Shown here: positions 8,203 to 16,538 of the stretch, piece by piece
Layout of the letters: every line of letters starts with the position of its first letter
Position numbering within the stretch: the first letter of the stretch is position 1
Assembly: GCF_000230895.2 (NCBI RefSeq)
Contig: NC_016604.1
Location: 5,828,001-5,892,000 of the forward strand
From: Mycolicibacterium rhodesiae NBB3
GTDB taxonomy: Bacteria; Actinomycetota; Actinomycetes; Mycobacteriales; Mycobacteriaceae
DNA length: 64,000 nucleotides
Direction: 5' to 3'
Program-made: the position numbers and the translations under genes
Notes under the pieces: generated by a model
Seen by the model: only the letters and a program-made list of their open reading frames with translations
Databases searched by the model: none
Told to the model about the DNA's origin: nothing

Positions 8203-9251
8203 CCATTCCGGCTGCCGTCAACGAGCTGACGCCCGAGTGGTTCACCGACGTCTTCACCACGCCAGTGGATGCGGTGCACGTCCTCGACGCGCACTCCGGC
8301 ACCACCGGCCGTGCCCGCGTCGGGTTGACCGCATCGTCATCGGACGTACCGGAGACCGTTTTCGTCAAGCTGCAACCCTTCGGCGAGGATCAGCGCAAGT
8401 TTCTGCGACAGATCGGTCTCGGCGTGGCCGAGGCGAGGCTCTACGCCGAAGTCGGCGATGACCTTCCCGTGCGCGCACCACGGGTGTGGCATTCCGATTA
8501 CGACTCCTCCGACGGCTCGTTCGTGATGGTGCTCGAGGATCTCACCGCCTCGGGCTGCCGCTTTCCCACCCCGAGCGACGACGACATCGTCGACGTCGCC
8601 GCCTCGGCCATGGATGAGCTCGCCGTGCTGCACGCCGGGTTCCACGGCCGCGATCTCGACTGGCTACGCACTCCGTCGGGCATGCGGCGCAAGCCGTCGG
8701 ATTCCGAAACCGCTTCTCGTCGAGCACAATTCATCGTTTCGGCGCTCGAGCAGTTCGCCGACGACATGCCTGCGGTGTTCCGCCGCCTCGGTGACCTCTA
8801 CTCCGCCAGATCGCTCGACATCGTGGCTTTGTTCGCAGAGGGTGAGCGCACCCTGATCCACGGCGACACCCACAGCGGCAATCTGTTCGTCGACGGTGGC
8901 CGCACCGGCTTCTACGACTGGGCGGTCGCAAGCCGCGGCCCCGGGGTGCGTGATGTCGGGTACTTCCTGTGCAACTCGCTGCCGATCGAGACGCGGCGCG
9001 CCGAGGAGGAGTCGCTGCTCGCCCGGTATCGATCCGCGCTCGCGCGCAACGGCGTCGAACTCGACGCGGAAACGGCGTACACGCAGTACCGGTTGTTCGC
9101 GGTGTACTCGTGGATTGCCGCCGCATCGACTGCGGCGATGGGTTCACAATGGCAGCCGATCGACGTGTCGCTGGCCGCCATGGCCAGCACCACGCAGGCG
9201 ATCGAGGATCTCGATTCGGTAGGACTGCTCGAGGAGCGGCTGTCGGGCTAG
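8199..9251 (+). CDS. APH-fold phosphotransferase (small-molecule kinase-like), 350 aa
   Basis: This is an aminoglycoside-phosphotransferase/choline-kinase fold protein. A substrate/ATP lobe carries VFVKLQPFGEDQ (candidate ATP lysine) and VMVLEDLTASGCRF (hinge). The catalytic Brenner motif is LIHGDTHSGNLFV, followed by FYDWAV, which holds the metal-binding Asp. In catabolic clusters such proteins are thought to phosphorylate a hydroxylated substrate or metabolite rather than an antibiotic. The GTG start at 8199 overlaps the TetR stop by 4 bp, so regulator and kinase are coupled. It is related to the phosphotransferase at 12857-13961, which also sits beside a TetR gene. The end overlaps the converging gene by 4 bp. 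Confidence 0.85.
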   Translation: MTIPAAVNELTPEWFTDVFTTPVDAVHVLDAHSGTTGRARVGLTASSSDVPETVFVKLQPFGEDQRKFLRQIGLGVAEARLYAEVGDDLPVRAPRVWHSDYDSSDGSFVMVLEDLTASGCRFPTPSDDDIVDVAASAMDELAVLHAGFHGRDLDWLRTPSGMRRKPSDSETASRRAQFIVSALEQFADDMPAVFRRLGDLYSARSLDIVALFAEGERTLIHGDTHSGNLFVDGGRTGFYDWAVASRGPGVRDVGYFLCNSLPIETRRAEEESLLARYRSALARNGVELDAETAYTQYRLFAVYSWIAAASTAAMGSQWQPIDVSLAAMASTTQAIEDLDSVGLLEERLSG

Positions 9252-10330
9252 TGCCGGTGCGACGCCTGCGCTTGCTTCATCCGTTCCTCGCTGGGCATCA
9301 CCGGTCCGTCGTCGAGTTGTTCGGTCACACCCAGATCGGCGAGTCCCATCTGCGTGAAGAGCGGTATGCCATAGGCATTCAGCATGAAACGCTGGTCGTC
9401 GGTGACGCCGTCGTCGAACAACCGCGCGCCGATCAGGTTGATGACGGCAAGCTTGAAAGCGTTGAAAGCCCGGTACCACTCGCGATTCACGACGGCGATT
9501 CCGCTGGCCTCAGAGTAGTGGGCGAGGACGTCGTCGATCGTCGGTGCAGCGTCGTGGCTGGGGATCCCGACCGGCATGCGCCACAACAACTCCAGGTAGC
9601 CGATGTCGGTCAGCGGATCGCCGACCGTGGTCAGCTCCCAGTCGAACACGGCGCTGACCTCGTCGCCGACGAAGGCGAAGTTGCCCGGCTTGGCGTCCCC
9701 GTGCACCAGGGTCACGGACGGCGACGGCGCCGGCTGACTGTCCGTGAGTTCGCGCAGCAGTCGCTCCAGTGCGGGCAGCGTGCCGCGCTTGACCCGTTGC
9801 ATCTCCGCGGACCAGTGTTCGATCTCCCGGTCGAGATGGCGGCGGCCGTCATCAAGGGATTCCAGACCGGCGCCGACGATGTCCACCTTATGGATCGCAG
9901 CGAGCTGCTCGGCCAGGCTCTCGCACATCCGGGTGACTCCGGCGGCAGTCACCTCGGGTTCAGATGGTGCCTCCAGTTCGTAGACGGTGCCCGGCATACG
10001 TTCCATGACGAAGAAGGGCCGGCCGAGGACACCGCCGGTGTCCTCCAGCCACAGCGCGCGAGGGACCCGCACAGCCGAGTCCGCCAGCGCCCGCAGAACG
10101 ATGAATTGCCTTGTCAGATCGTAGGGTTCGAGCAATGCCGGCGGCTTCGGCCGCAGACGGATCACGACGTCGCGGCGCCCCGCGCGGGAGACGATCGTCA
10201 ACGTCATCATCTCTGCGGAGTGGCCGAACTCCACGCGATCGAGTCCCTCGATCCGCAGATTTCCTGCGTCGGGTAGCTGTGTTTGCAGCCATCCGGTGAG
10301 CCCGTCGCGAACCTCGTCGCTGTAGGTCAC
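9248..10330 (-). CDS. APH-fold phosphotransferase (ACAD10/11 N-domain-like), 360 aa
   Basis: A second APH-type kinase of a different subgroup from the one at 8199-9251. Key motifs are DVVIRLRPKPPALLEP (ATP lobe), FFVMERMPGTVYE (hinge), TLVHGDAKPGNFAFVGD (catalytic Asp and Asn) and AVFDWELTTVGDPLTDIGYL (metal-binding Asp). It resembles the kinase domains found with acyl-CoA dehydrogenases in ACAD10/11 and FadE36-type systems, which phosphorylate hydroxyacyl-CoAs. That comparison suggests a hydroxyacyl substrate. The GTG start at 10330 overlaps the upstream gene's stop by 4 bp, so it is the second gene of a two-gene operon behind operator copy 3. Confidence 0.85.
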   Translation of the reverse strand: MTYSDEVRDGLTGWLQTQLPDAGNLRIEGLDRVEFGHSAEMMTLTIVSRAGRRDVVIRLRPKPPALLEPYDLTRQFIVLRALADSAVRVPRALWLEDTGGVLGRPFFVMERMPGTVYELEAPSEPEVTAAGVTRMCESLAEQLAAIHKVDIVGAGLESLDDGRRHLDREIEHWSAEMQRVKRGTLPALERLLRELTDSQPAPSPSVTLVHGDAKPGNFAFVGDEVSAVFDWELTTVGDPLTDIGYLELLWRMPVGIPSHDAAPTIDDVLAHYSEASGIAVVNREWYRAFNAFKLAVINLIGARLFDDGVTDDQRFMLNAYGIPLFTQMGLADLGVTEQLDDGPVMPSEERMKQAQASHRH

Positions 10331-11454
10331 CGCCTATCGCCTCCTGGCTTACGGTCGACCGCCTTCCGGTCCTGCTTGAACTTCGACATGTCCAGCGGAC
10401 GCCAGTTCGGATATCTGGGATATGCGTCTCCGCCCATGAGGATTTCGAAGATGCCCCACCCGGTACGGCCTTCGAAGTCGAATCGCATCAGCTGGTCGAC
10501 GGCCATCGCCTTGTCCTCGTTTTCGACGAGCTCGTCGTGAGAGTTGCTGTCCCAGAGGAAGTGGATGAAGTACGCACCCGCTCCGAGATCTTCGTAGGTG
10601 CACTTCGACATCGGCAGTCCGTAGTAGGCGTTCACATGCTGGTGCGGCGAGTCGGCGGTGACGCGGTACTTCGCGCCGTCTTCGTCGGTGAAGATCAGCA
10701 CGGCACGTGCCGCCCGCTTGCGGTCGCCGTCGAACTCGATGTCGTGCACGATGTTGACGAACCGCTTCGACAGGGTTCCGTCATTGTGGGTGATCCCACC
10801 GTCGACGTAGGTCACTGTGCCGTCGGAGGTCTCGAAGACCCATGCCTCGATGGCGCGATCCTCGAAACCCGCGTCGAGCCACAGCCAGAAGTCGATCTCG
10901 TCGGCGACACGGACGCCGAAGGTGCGATCGCGGCCGCCGTGGAAGCCGTCGACGGATATCCGCTGCCCTTCGACCTCGACCCAACCGGTCCATACGCCCG
11001 GCTCCTTCATGTGGTACATGTCGGCGATGATCCTGCCGTCCTTGCCGGTTACCTTGAGCGGCAACAGCTCCCACATAGGAGCGGTCGGCTCGTAGTACAG
11101 TTCCCAGGCTATGCCCGAGTTGTTGGGTTCGACGTCGAGCTTCCACTTCTTCAGTGGTTCGACGCACGTCCATCGCATCGGCCCAGCGCCGACCTCGGTG
11201 CGGCCGGCACCGTCGACCGGTCGGCCGGCCAGCAGGTCGTAGTGACGCCCGTCGGCAAAGGTCACCTTGACATACCCCAGACCCGTCTTGGTGTTGGGGT
11301 TGTTTCCATATCCGGAGGCCAGCAGCAGGTCGCCGTCGGGCGACGCGGCGAAGAAGTAGCATCGGTCCGACCAAGTGGCATCGGGGTGGTGCACCTCGTC
11401 GAACGGCCGGGGCAACTGGTGGGTGAATGACTCGTCTGCGGCGGAATAGCCCAT
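10327..11454 (-). CDS. CrtC/lipocalin-like protein (DUF7064/7065-type), 375 aa
   Basis: No enzymatic function was recognised. The protein is rich in Trp, Tyr, Asp and Gly with alternating beta-type segments: WSDRCYFFAASPDGDLL, GYGNNPNTKTGLGYVKV, VWTGWVEVEGQRISVDG, FWLWLDAGFEDRAIEAWVFE and AYFIHFLWDSNSHDE. This resembles the two-domain beta-barrel (CrtC/lipocalin-like, DUF7064-DUF7065) proteins found next to phosphotransferases in actinobacterial steroid or terpene clusters. That family call is inference. The start is the ATG at 11454 (MGYSAADESF), 9 bp downstream of operator copy 3. The gene overlaps the downstream kinase by 4 bp, so the two probably act on the same lipid-like metabolite. Confidence 0.6.
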   Translation of the reverse strand: MGYSAADESFTHQLPRPFDEVHHPDATWSDRCYFFAASPDGDLLLASGYGNNPNTKTGLGYVKVTFADGRHYDLLAGRPVDGAGRTEVGAGPMRWTCVEPLKKWKLDVEPNNSGIAWELYYEPTAPMWELLPLKVTGKDGRIIADMYHMKEPGVWTGWVEVEGQRISVDGFHGGRDRTFGVRVADEIDFWLWLDAGFEDRAIEAWVFETSDGTVTYVDGGITHNDGTLSKRFVNIVHDIEFDGDRKRAARAVLIFTDEDGAKYRVTADSPHQHVNAYYGLPMSKCTYEDLGAGAYFIHFLWDSNSHDELVENEDKAMAVDQLMRFDFEGRTGWGIFEILMGGDAYPRYPNWRPLDMSKFKQDRKAVDRKPGGDRR

Positions 11455-11463
11455 CCCGAGAGC

Positions 11464-11489
11464 GTGACATTTTTGACCCAATCTGTAAA
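11464..11489. promoter_or_regulatory. Operator copy 3 of 5
   Basis: GTGACATTT, 8-bp spacer, ATCTGTAAA. It differs from copies 1 and 2 by one base in each half-site. It lies 9 bp upstream of the ATG at 11454 on the minus strand, so its orientation relative to the regulated gene is opposite to that at copy 5. Confidence 0.72.
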
Positions 11490-11551
11490 GTTTGGGATCG
11501 GCGTGCCGACGCCGTGGCTCGCCGCGCCCAGAACTTTGAAACTGGGTTTGA

Positions 11552-11590
11552 CGGGTTGATCACGTGTAGCTGACGCGTGAAATCAACCCG
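11552..11590 (-). terminator. Hairpin downstream of the CoA transferase gene
   Basis: Perfect 9-bp arms CGGGTTGAT and ATCAACCCG, with an inner CACG/CGTG stem. It lies 30 bp past the stop of the CoA transferase at 11620 and upstream of operator copy 3. There is no U-tract, as is common for mycobacterial terminators. A cruciform or regulatory role is also possible. Confidence 0.5.
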
Positions 11591-11619
11591 CTAAAGCCAG
11601 GCGTCCAGCGCTTTGCACT

Positions 11620-12801
11620 TTATGTCGACCGATTCATGCGCTGACGCCCCGCCACTTCCGCGAGGATCTGGTCGGTGTGCTCCCCCAGTTCCGGTGCGGT
11701 CGAGCGCGGTTGCGCCGGAGTGCCGTGGAAGTCCGCGGGCGAGGCGACCATCGCGACGCCGCCGGCGCCGTCGGGCACATTCACGATGCCGCCCGCGGCG
11801 TGGAACTGCTCGTCGCCCATCACGTCTTCGAGCGTGTTGATCGGTGACCAGAAGAAGTCCGGTTCGGCCGCAAAGACTTTCGCCCACTCGTCGAGCGGCT
11901 TCGTCGCGAAGATCTCGTCGAGTTCGGCGATCAGTTCCCGTGAGTTGACGGCCCGATTCAACGGCGTGTCGTATCGAGGATCGGTGAGCCACTCGCTCCG
12001 TCCCACGGCCCGGCACAGCGGCGGCCAGTGACGCCCAGCCTGCAGGCCCACGATCCAGAACCGCCGACCGTCGCCGGCGGCGTAATTGTTCATGCAGGGG
12101 TTTCCCATCGTCTCGCGCTGCCCGATGGCAATGGGACTGCCTGTCATCAGGAAGGTGTTGAGATCGAAGCTCACGGTGTAGGCGCCCTGTCGGTACAGCG
12201 ACGTACTGACCATCTGTCCCTTGCCGGTCCGGTCGCGCGCGACCAGTGCCGCGCACACCGCACCGGCCAACGTCATGCCCGCCGCGTGGTCACCCATTCC
12301 GCCGCGCTGAAACGGCGGGGTGTCGCCGGGGCGGGTCAGCAGGTGCGCCAAACCCGAACGGGCCCAGAAGGCGGCGACGTCGAAGGCGGCACGATCGGCG
12401 TCGGGCCCACTCTCGCCGTATCCGGTGATCAGGCCGTATACCAGCGTCGGATTATGCGCGGCAACCGCCTCGAAGTCCAGGCCCACCCGCGCCAGCGCCG
12501 CGGGTCGGACGTTGGTGAGGAAAACGTCGGCGCCGCTTATCAACTCACGCGCCGTCGCCCGTCCGTCCTCGCTCGTGAGGTCGAGCACGATGCTGCGCTT
12601 ACCGCGATTGTCCATTTCGAAGGGCGGACTCGAACCATCCTCGACGCCGAGCATGCGGCCGAACATCCGCGCCGGATCGCCCTCCGGTGGCTCGATCTTG
12701 ACGACGTCGGCACCCCAGTCCGCCAGGATCCCACCGGCCGCAGGCCCCGCGACCCACACGCCGAGTTCTACGACTCTGATGCCATCTAGCGGGCCGGCCA
12801 T
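11620..12801 (-). CDS. CaiB/BaiF class III CoA transferase, 393 aa
   Basis: This is a formyl-CoA:oxalate/carnitine-type CoA transferase that moves CoA between carboxylic acids. It opens with LDGIRVVELGVWVAGPAAGGILADWGADVVKIE, the family hallmark. Next come RGKRSIVLDL, VFLTNVRP and LVYGLITGYGESGPDADRAAFDVAAFWARSG, which contains the region of the catalytic Asp (DRAAFD). The start is the ATG at 12801 (MAGPLDGIRV), with AAGGAG 6 bp upstream. It sits alone behind operator copy 4, which it shares with the divergent phosphotransferase. It would activate an acid formed by the oxidative steps so that beta-oxidation-type cleavage can follow. Confidence 0.92.
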   Translation of the reverse strand: MAGPLDGIRVVELGVWVAGPAAGGILADWGADVVKIEPPEGDPARMFGRMLGVEDGSSPPFEMDNRGKRSIVLDLTSEDGRATARELISGADVFLTNVRPAALARVGLDFEAVAAHNPTLVYGLITGYGESGPDADRAAFDVAAFWARSGLAHLLTRPGDTPPFQRGGMGDHAAGMTLAGAVCAALVARDRTGKGQMVSTSLYRQGAYTVSFDLNTFLMTGSPIAIGQRETMGNPCMNNYAAGDGRRFWIVGLQAGRHWPPLCRAVGRSEWLTDPRYDTPLNRAVNSRELIAELDEIFATKPLDEWAKVFAAEPDFFWSPINTLEDVMGDEQFHAAGGIVNVPDGAGGVAMVASPADFHGTPAQPRSTAPELGEHTDQILAEVAGRQRMNRST

Positions 12802-12822
12802 CGCTCTCCTTTCCTCGCTGAT

Positions 12823-12848
12823 TTTACAAATCACGCCTAATTTGTAAA
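12823..12848. promoter_or_regulatory. Operator copy 4 of 5, perfectly symmetric
   Basis: TTTACAAAT, 8-bp spacer, ATTTGTAAA: a perfect 9-bp inverted repeat and the clearest evidence that the repeated element is a dimer-binding site. It lies between the divergent CoA transferase and phosphotransferase genes. Confidence 0.82.
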
Positions 12849-12856
12849 CTGACCAG

Positions 12857-13961
12857 GTGAACTATGTCGCCTCGGTGGTTGGGCTCGTCACGCATATCGG
12901 GCGCGGGGTACAACGTATCGCCACCGACGCCGCCATCGGTCGGGCTCGATCGTTTCCCCGAGCCATCGGCGAGCTCGACGCGGCGTACCTCTCCCAGATC
13001 GATGGGACGCACTGTGATGTCGATGTCGGTCATCGGCGGCGACGCGGGCACGTCATCGCGAGCTCGGCTGAAGCTGACCGGCGCGGATGTCCCGGATTCG
13101 GTGTTCGTCAAGATGCCCGCCGAAACGGTCGGGACTCGCATCATGGGCGAGCTGGGTCGGCTCGCCGCAACCGAGACGCGGTTCTACCGGGAGTTGTCCT
13201 CGCAACTGAGCGGCGTGCCCGCGTGCCATGGGTCCGCCTTCGACCCGTTGACCGGTCGCTTCGTTCTGGTGCTCGAGGACCTGGCCGCCGACGATTGCGA
13301 GTTCCCGGACACGCTCAATCCGCTCAGCGCGGACCGGGCGAGTCAGATCGTCGAACTGCTGGCTCGACTGCACGGGACGTTCTGGGGCCGAATTCCCGAC
13401 TGGCTGTACACCGCTTCTGGCGACAGCACTTCGCTGCTGACCGGAACACTGCTCAGGTCATCGGCACGGCGGATCGCCGAGCGCACCGACATCGCCATTG
13501 GGCAGGGTCGTTTCATCGACGAGAACTACCGCGCAGTCGCACGCCTGATCGACACTCCCCCGCACACGGTCATGCACGGCGACGCGCACCCGGGAAACGT
13601 CTACTTCCGCAGGGGCGCGGCGGGCCTGCTGGACTGGCAGGCGATGCGACGCGGACACCCCAGCCGTGAATTGTCGTACACCCTGATCACCAGCATGACC
13701 GCCGAGGACCGGAGGGCCAATCAGCGCGACATCCTCGATGAATACCGCAAGGGGTTGGCGGCGGCCGGCGGACCCGATCTGGATCGTGACGCTCTGTGGG
13801 AGCGCTATCGACAGAGTGCGCTGTATGCCTATGTCGCCGCGCTCATCACCGCCGGAATGGGCGGCATGCAGGACGAAGGGATTGCGTTGAAGGGATTGCG
13901 GCGTGCGGTGGCAGCGCTGGAGGACCTCGACACGGTCGCGGTCCTGAGGAAGTCGCTGTGA
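12857..13961 (+). CDS. APH-fold phosphotransferase with an apparent N-terminal frameshift
   Basis: The main body is an APH-type kinase: SVFVKMPAETVG (ATP lobe), FVLVLEDLAADDCEF (hinge), VMHGDAHPGNVYF (catalytic) and LLDWQAMRRGHPSRELSY (metal Asp). It ends at 13961 in the frame of 12864. The family-like N-terminus, FPRAIGELDAAYLSQI, is instead read in the frame of the GTG at 12857. It joins sensibly to MGRTVMSMSVIGGDAG only if one base near 13001 is removed. As written, the downstream frame is open from 12864, but its first 50 residues are Ser/Pro/Arg-rich and unlike the paralogue at 8199. This is either a sequencing error or a recent frameshift. The gene shares operator copy 4. A 12-codon reading frame (VSDELPSENPID) overlaps its stop. 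Confidence 0.7.
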
Positions 13962-14006
13962 GCGACGAACTACCATCAGAGAACCCAATCGATTGAGGCC
14001 CTGGAA

Positions 14007-14549
14007 GTGAACGAACCGCTGCACGCGCCGTACGGAACCGCCGAGGACACCTCCACCCGGCACCGGATCCTTGTCGCGACCGCCGAAGTGCTCGCCCGCA
14101 GTGGACAGACCAAGCTCAGCCTTTCGGAGGTCGCGCTGCAGGCCGGCGTCTCAAGACCCACCCTGTACCGCTGGTTCGCCTCCAAACAGGAACTGCTCGA
14201 TGCCTTCGGCGTGCACGAACGCGAGATGTTCGACAACGGGATAAGCCGGGCGACGGCAGGGCTGCGTGGCACGGAGAAACTCGACGCCGCGCTGCGGTTC
14301 ATCGTCGAGTATCAGCACTCCTACTCGGGCGTGCGGCTCATCGACATCGAACCCGAGGTCGTGATCGGACAGCTGGGGCGAATCCTGCCGATCATGCGGG
14401 CGCGCCTGGAGAAGTTGTTGAGCGGCCCGAACGGAGCGGTCAAGGCGGCCACCGCAATTCGCGTGGCGATCTCGCACTACATCGTCCGCAGTGACGACGA
14501 CGACCAGTTCCTGGCACAGCTTCGGCATGCCGCGGGCATCAAGCAGTAG
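14007..14549 (+). CDS. TetR-family transcriptional regulator (copy 2), 180 aa
   Basis: Paralogue of the regulator at 7648-8202. The HTH region reads STRHRILVATAEVLARSG, then LSLSEVALQAGVSRPTLYRWF; the recognition helix differs from copy 1 by a single Ser/Gly exchange just before it. The ligand domain is also shared (RLIDIEPEVVI, VAISHYIVRSDDDDQFLAQL). The start is the GTG at 14007, with GGAAG just upstream. It lies 45 bp downstream of the phosphotransferase and 27 bp before operator copy 5. Two near-equal regulators with identical DNA-reading helices suggest shared or competitive control of the five operators, possibly with different ligands. Confidence 0.92.
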   Translation: MNEPLHAPYGTAEDTSTRHRILVATAEVLARSGQTKLSLSEVALQAGVSRPTLYRWFASKQELLDAFGVHEREMFDNGISRATAGLRGTEKLDAALRFIVEYQHSYSGVRLIDIEPEVVIGQLGRILPIMRARLEKLLSGPNGAVKAATAIRVAISHYIVRSDDDDQFLAQLRHAAGIKQ

Positions 14550-14576
14550 GGCCGTTCCTCTCGCGCGCATCGGGGG

Positions 14577-14602
14577 GTGACACTTCCCGCAAAGTTTGTA
14601 AT
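14577..14602. promoter_or_regulatory. Operator copy 5 of 5
   Basis: GTGACACTT, 8-bp spacer, GTTTGTAAT. The left half is identical to copies 1 and 2, and the right half is altered at both ends. It lies 9 bp upstream of the aldehyde dehydrogenase ATG, the same distance as copy 3 from its gene. Confidence 0.72.
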
Positions 14603-14611
14603 GCTGAGCGC

Positions 14612-16108
14612 ATGACCAGCGTGCAGGACGAGACAGGCGTATTGGCCGGCGACGAGCGGATGCTCATCGACGGCGAACTTCAACACACCAGCAGCGGCGC
14701 GACATTCGACGTGATTCACCCCGCGAGCGAAGAAGTGGCCGGCCAGGCGACCGACGGAACCGTGGCGGACATGGAACGGGCCATCGGCGCGGCGCGCCGG
14801 GCCTTCGACGAGACCGACTGGTCGCGCGATCTGGACTTCCGTTATCACTGCCTGACCCAGCTACACGAGGCGTTCGAGCGCAACAAGGAGCATCTGCGGC
14901 GGGTCTTGATCACCGAAGTCGGTTGTCCGGTGAAGGTGACCGGTTCGCAGATCGAGAGTCCGATCGAAGAGGTCAGGCACTGGGCCGAGCACGGGAAGAA
15001 CTTCGAGTATCTGGCCGACAACGGTGTGCACGACACCCCGATGGGGCCTGCGCGCCGCAAGATCCACTACGAACCCGTGGGCGTGGTGGGTGCGATCACC
15101 CCGTGGAATGTGCCGTTCTATCTCAACGTCGCCGAGACGGTGCCCGCGCTGATGGCCGGCAACACCGTGGTGCTCAAACCCGCACAGTTGACCCCGTGGT
15201 CGGGCAGCGAGTACGGCCGCATCGTGGCCGAAGAGACCGACATTCCCGCCGGGGTTTTCAACGTAGTGGTGTCAAACGCGAACGAGGTCGGTGCGGCACT
15301 GTCGGGCGACCCGCGGGTCGACATGATCACCTTCACCGGGTCGACCGCGACGGGGCGCGCGATTCTGGCCGCGGGTGCGCCGACGGTCAAGAAGACACTG
15401 CTCGAACTCGGCGGCAAGTCCGCCCATATCGTCCTCGACGACGCCGACTTCACCATGGCGCTGCCGATGGCGGCATTGATGGCATGTGTGATGTCGGGCC
15501 AGAGCTGCATTCTGCCCAGCCGGATCCTGTTGCCGCGCAGCCGCTATGACGAGGGTATCGAGATCATGAAGAACATGATGGAGAACTTCCCGGTCGGCGA
15601 TCCGTGGGACCCGAACAACATGCAGGGCCCGCAGATCAGCCAGGGCCAACGCGAGAAAGTGCTCGGGCTGATCAAGAGCGGTATCGACTCGGGCGCGCGA
15701 TTGGTGACCGGCGGCGGTATCCCCGAGCACCTACCGAAGGGATATTACGTGCAGCCCACCCTGCTGGCCGATGTCGACCCAAATTCCCAAGTGGCACAGG
15801 AGGAGATCTTCGGCCCCGTGTTGTCGGTCATCCCCTACGACACCGACGACGAGGCCATCGCGATTGCCAACAACTCGATCTACGGGCTCTCCGGGGAGGT
15901 GTCGGGCGGCGACGTCGACCGCGCGCTCGAGGTGGCCAAGCGGATGCGGACCGGCAATGTGACCATCAACGGCAAGAGCCACTTCGGCATCGGCAGTCCG
16001 TTCGGCGGCACCAAACAGAGCGGGCTGGGCTACCGCAACGGCGAAGAGGGCTACAAGGAATACCTCGAGGCGAAGACGATCGGTATGCCTGACACGGCGG
16101 CGCTGTGA
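14612..16108 (+). CDS. NAD(P)-dependent aldehyde dehydrogenase, 498 aa
   Basis: A full-length ALDH-superfamily enzyme that oxidises an aldehyde to the acid. ITPWNVPFYLNVAETVPALMAGN and VVLKPAQLTPWS form the cofactor site. FTGSTATGRAIL carries the Rossmann glycines, LLELGGKSAHIVLDDAD the general-base Glu, and MSGQSCILPSRILLP the nucleophilic Cys. EEIFGPVLSVIPYD and FGGTKQSGLGYRNGEEGY lie near the C-terminus. The start is the ATG at 14612 (MTSVQDETG), 9 bp after operator copy 5 with no clear ribosome-binding site, so the mRNA may be leaderless. It overlaps the NTF2-like gene by 4 bp. It probably follows the alcohol dehydrogenase at 732-1700 in the pathway. Confidence 0.95.
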   Translation: MTSVQDETGVLAGDERMLIDGELQHTSSGATFDVIHPASEEVAGQATDGTVADMERAIGAARRAFDETDWSRDLDFRYHCLTQLHEAFERNKEHLRRVLITEVGCPVKVTGSQIESPIEEVRHWAEHGKNFEYLADNGVHDTPMGPARRKIHYEPVGVVGAITPWNVPFYLNVAETVPALMAGNTVVLKPAQLTPWSGSEYGRIVAEETDIPAGVFNVVVSNANEVGAALSGDPRVDMITFTGSTATGRAILAAGAPTVKKTLLELGGKSAHIVLDDADFTMALPMAALMACVMSGQSCILPSRILLPRSRYDEGIEIMKNMMENFPVGDPWDPNNMQGPQISQGQREKVLGLIKSGIDSGARLVTGGGIPEHLPKGYYVQPTLLADVDPNSQVAQEEIFGPVLSVIPYDTDDEAIAIANNSIYGLSGEVSGGDVDRALEVAKRMRTGNVTINGKSHFGIGSPFGGTKQSGLGYRNGEEGYKEYLEAKTIGMPDTAAL

Positions 16109-16536
16109 ATCCGGCCGGGGCGAGCGATGACGCCGAAATCGCCCGGCTGCTCTACCGATACGCCCGCGCGGTCGACACCAAGGACTGGGAGCTGTACCGC
16201 TCGGTGTTCACCGACGACGCCCACATCGATTACTCGTCGGCGGGCGCCATCGTCGGGACTCGCGACGAGGTCGTCGACTGGTTCGCGGCGAATTTCGGCG
16301 TGATCGGATGGAGCATGCACTACATCACCAACATCGAAAGCGATATCAGCGGCGACACGGCGACGGTGCGGGCGATGTTCTACAACCCGATGCAGCTGCC
16401 CGGCATGACGGCGATGAGCACGTGCGGCGGCTACTACCACCACGAGCTGGTGCGGACGCCGGACGGCTGGCGAAGTCGGCGGCTGCGCGAGGAGAACGTG
16501 TGGTTCGACAACGCCCCGGGCGCACCAACCGCTTAG
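16105..16536 (+). CDS. SnoaL/NTF2-like small protein, 143 aa
   Basis: A small cone-shaped NTF2/SnoaL-type fold is indicated by DDAEIARLLYRYARAVDTKDWELYRSVFTDDAHIDY at the N-terminus, then MHYITNIESDISGDTATVRAMF and GGYYHHELVRTPDGWRSRRLREENVW. Family members act as isomerases, hydratases or hydroxylase partners in polyketide, steroid and aromatic metabolism. A Tyr-Asp pair and several His residues line the usual pocket region, but no specific reaction can be assigned. The GTG start overlaps the aldehyde dehydrogenase stop by 4 bp, so the pair forms one operon behind operator copy 5. It is the last gene of the catabolic cluster before the conserved core begins. Confidence 0.82.
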   Translation: MNPAGASDDAEIARLLYRYARAVDTKDWELYRSVFTDDAHIDYSSAGAIVGTRDEVVDWFAANFGVIGWSMHYITNIESDISGDTATVRAMFYNPMQLPGMTAMSTCGGYYHHELVRTPDGWRSRRLREENVWFDNAPGAPTA

Positions 16537-16538
16537 CG

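Noticed and set aside
12864..13001. N-terminal 46 codons of the phosphotransferase in its current frame
   Set aside because: The Ser/Pro/Arg-rich sequence looks like a shadow of the alternative frame, which carries the family-like N-terminus.
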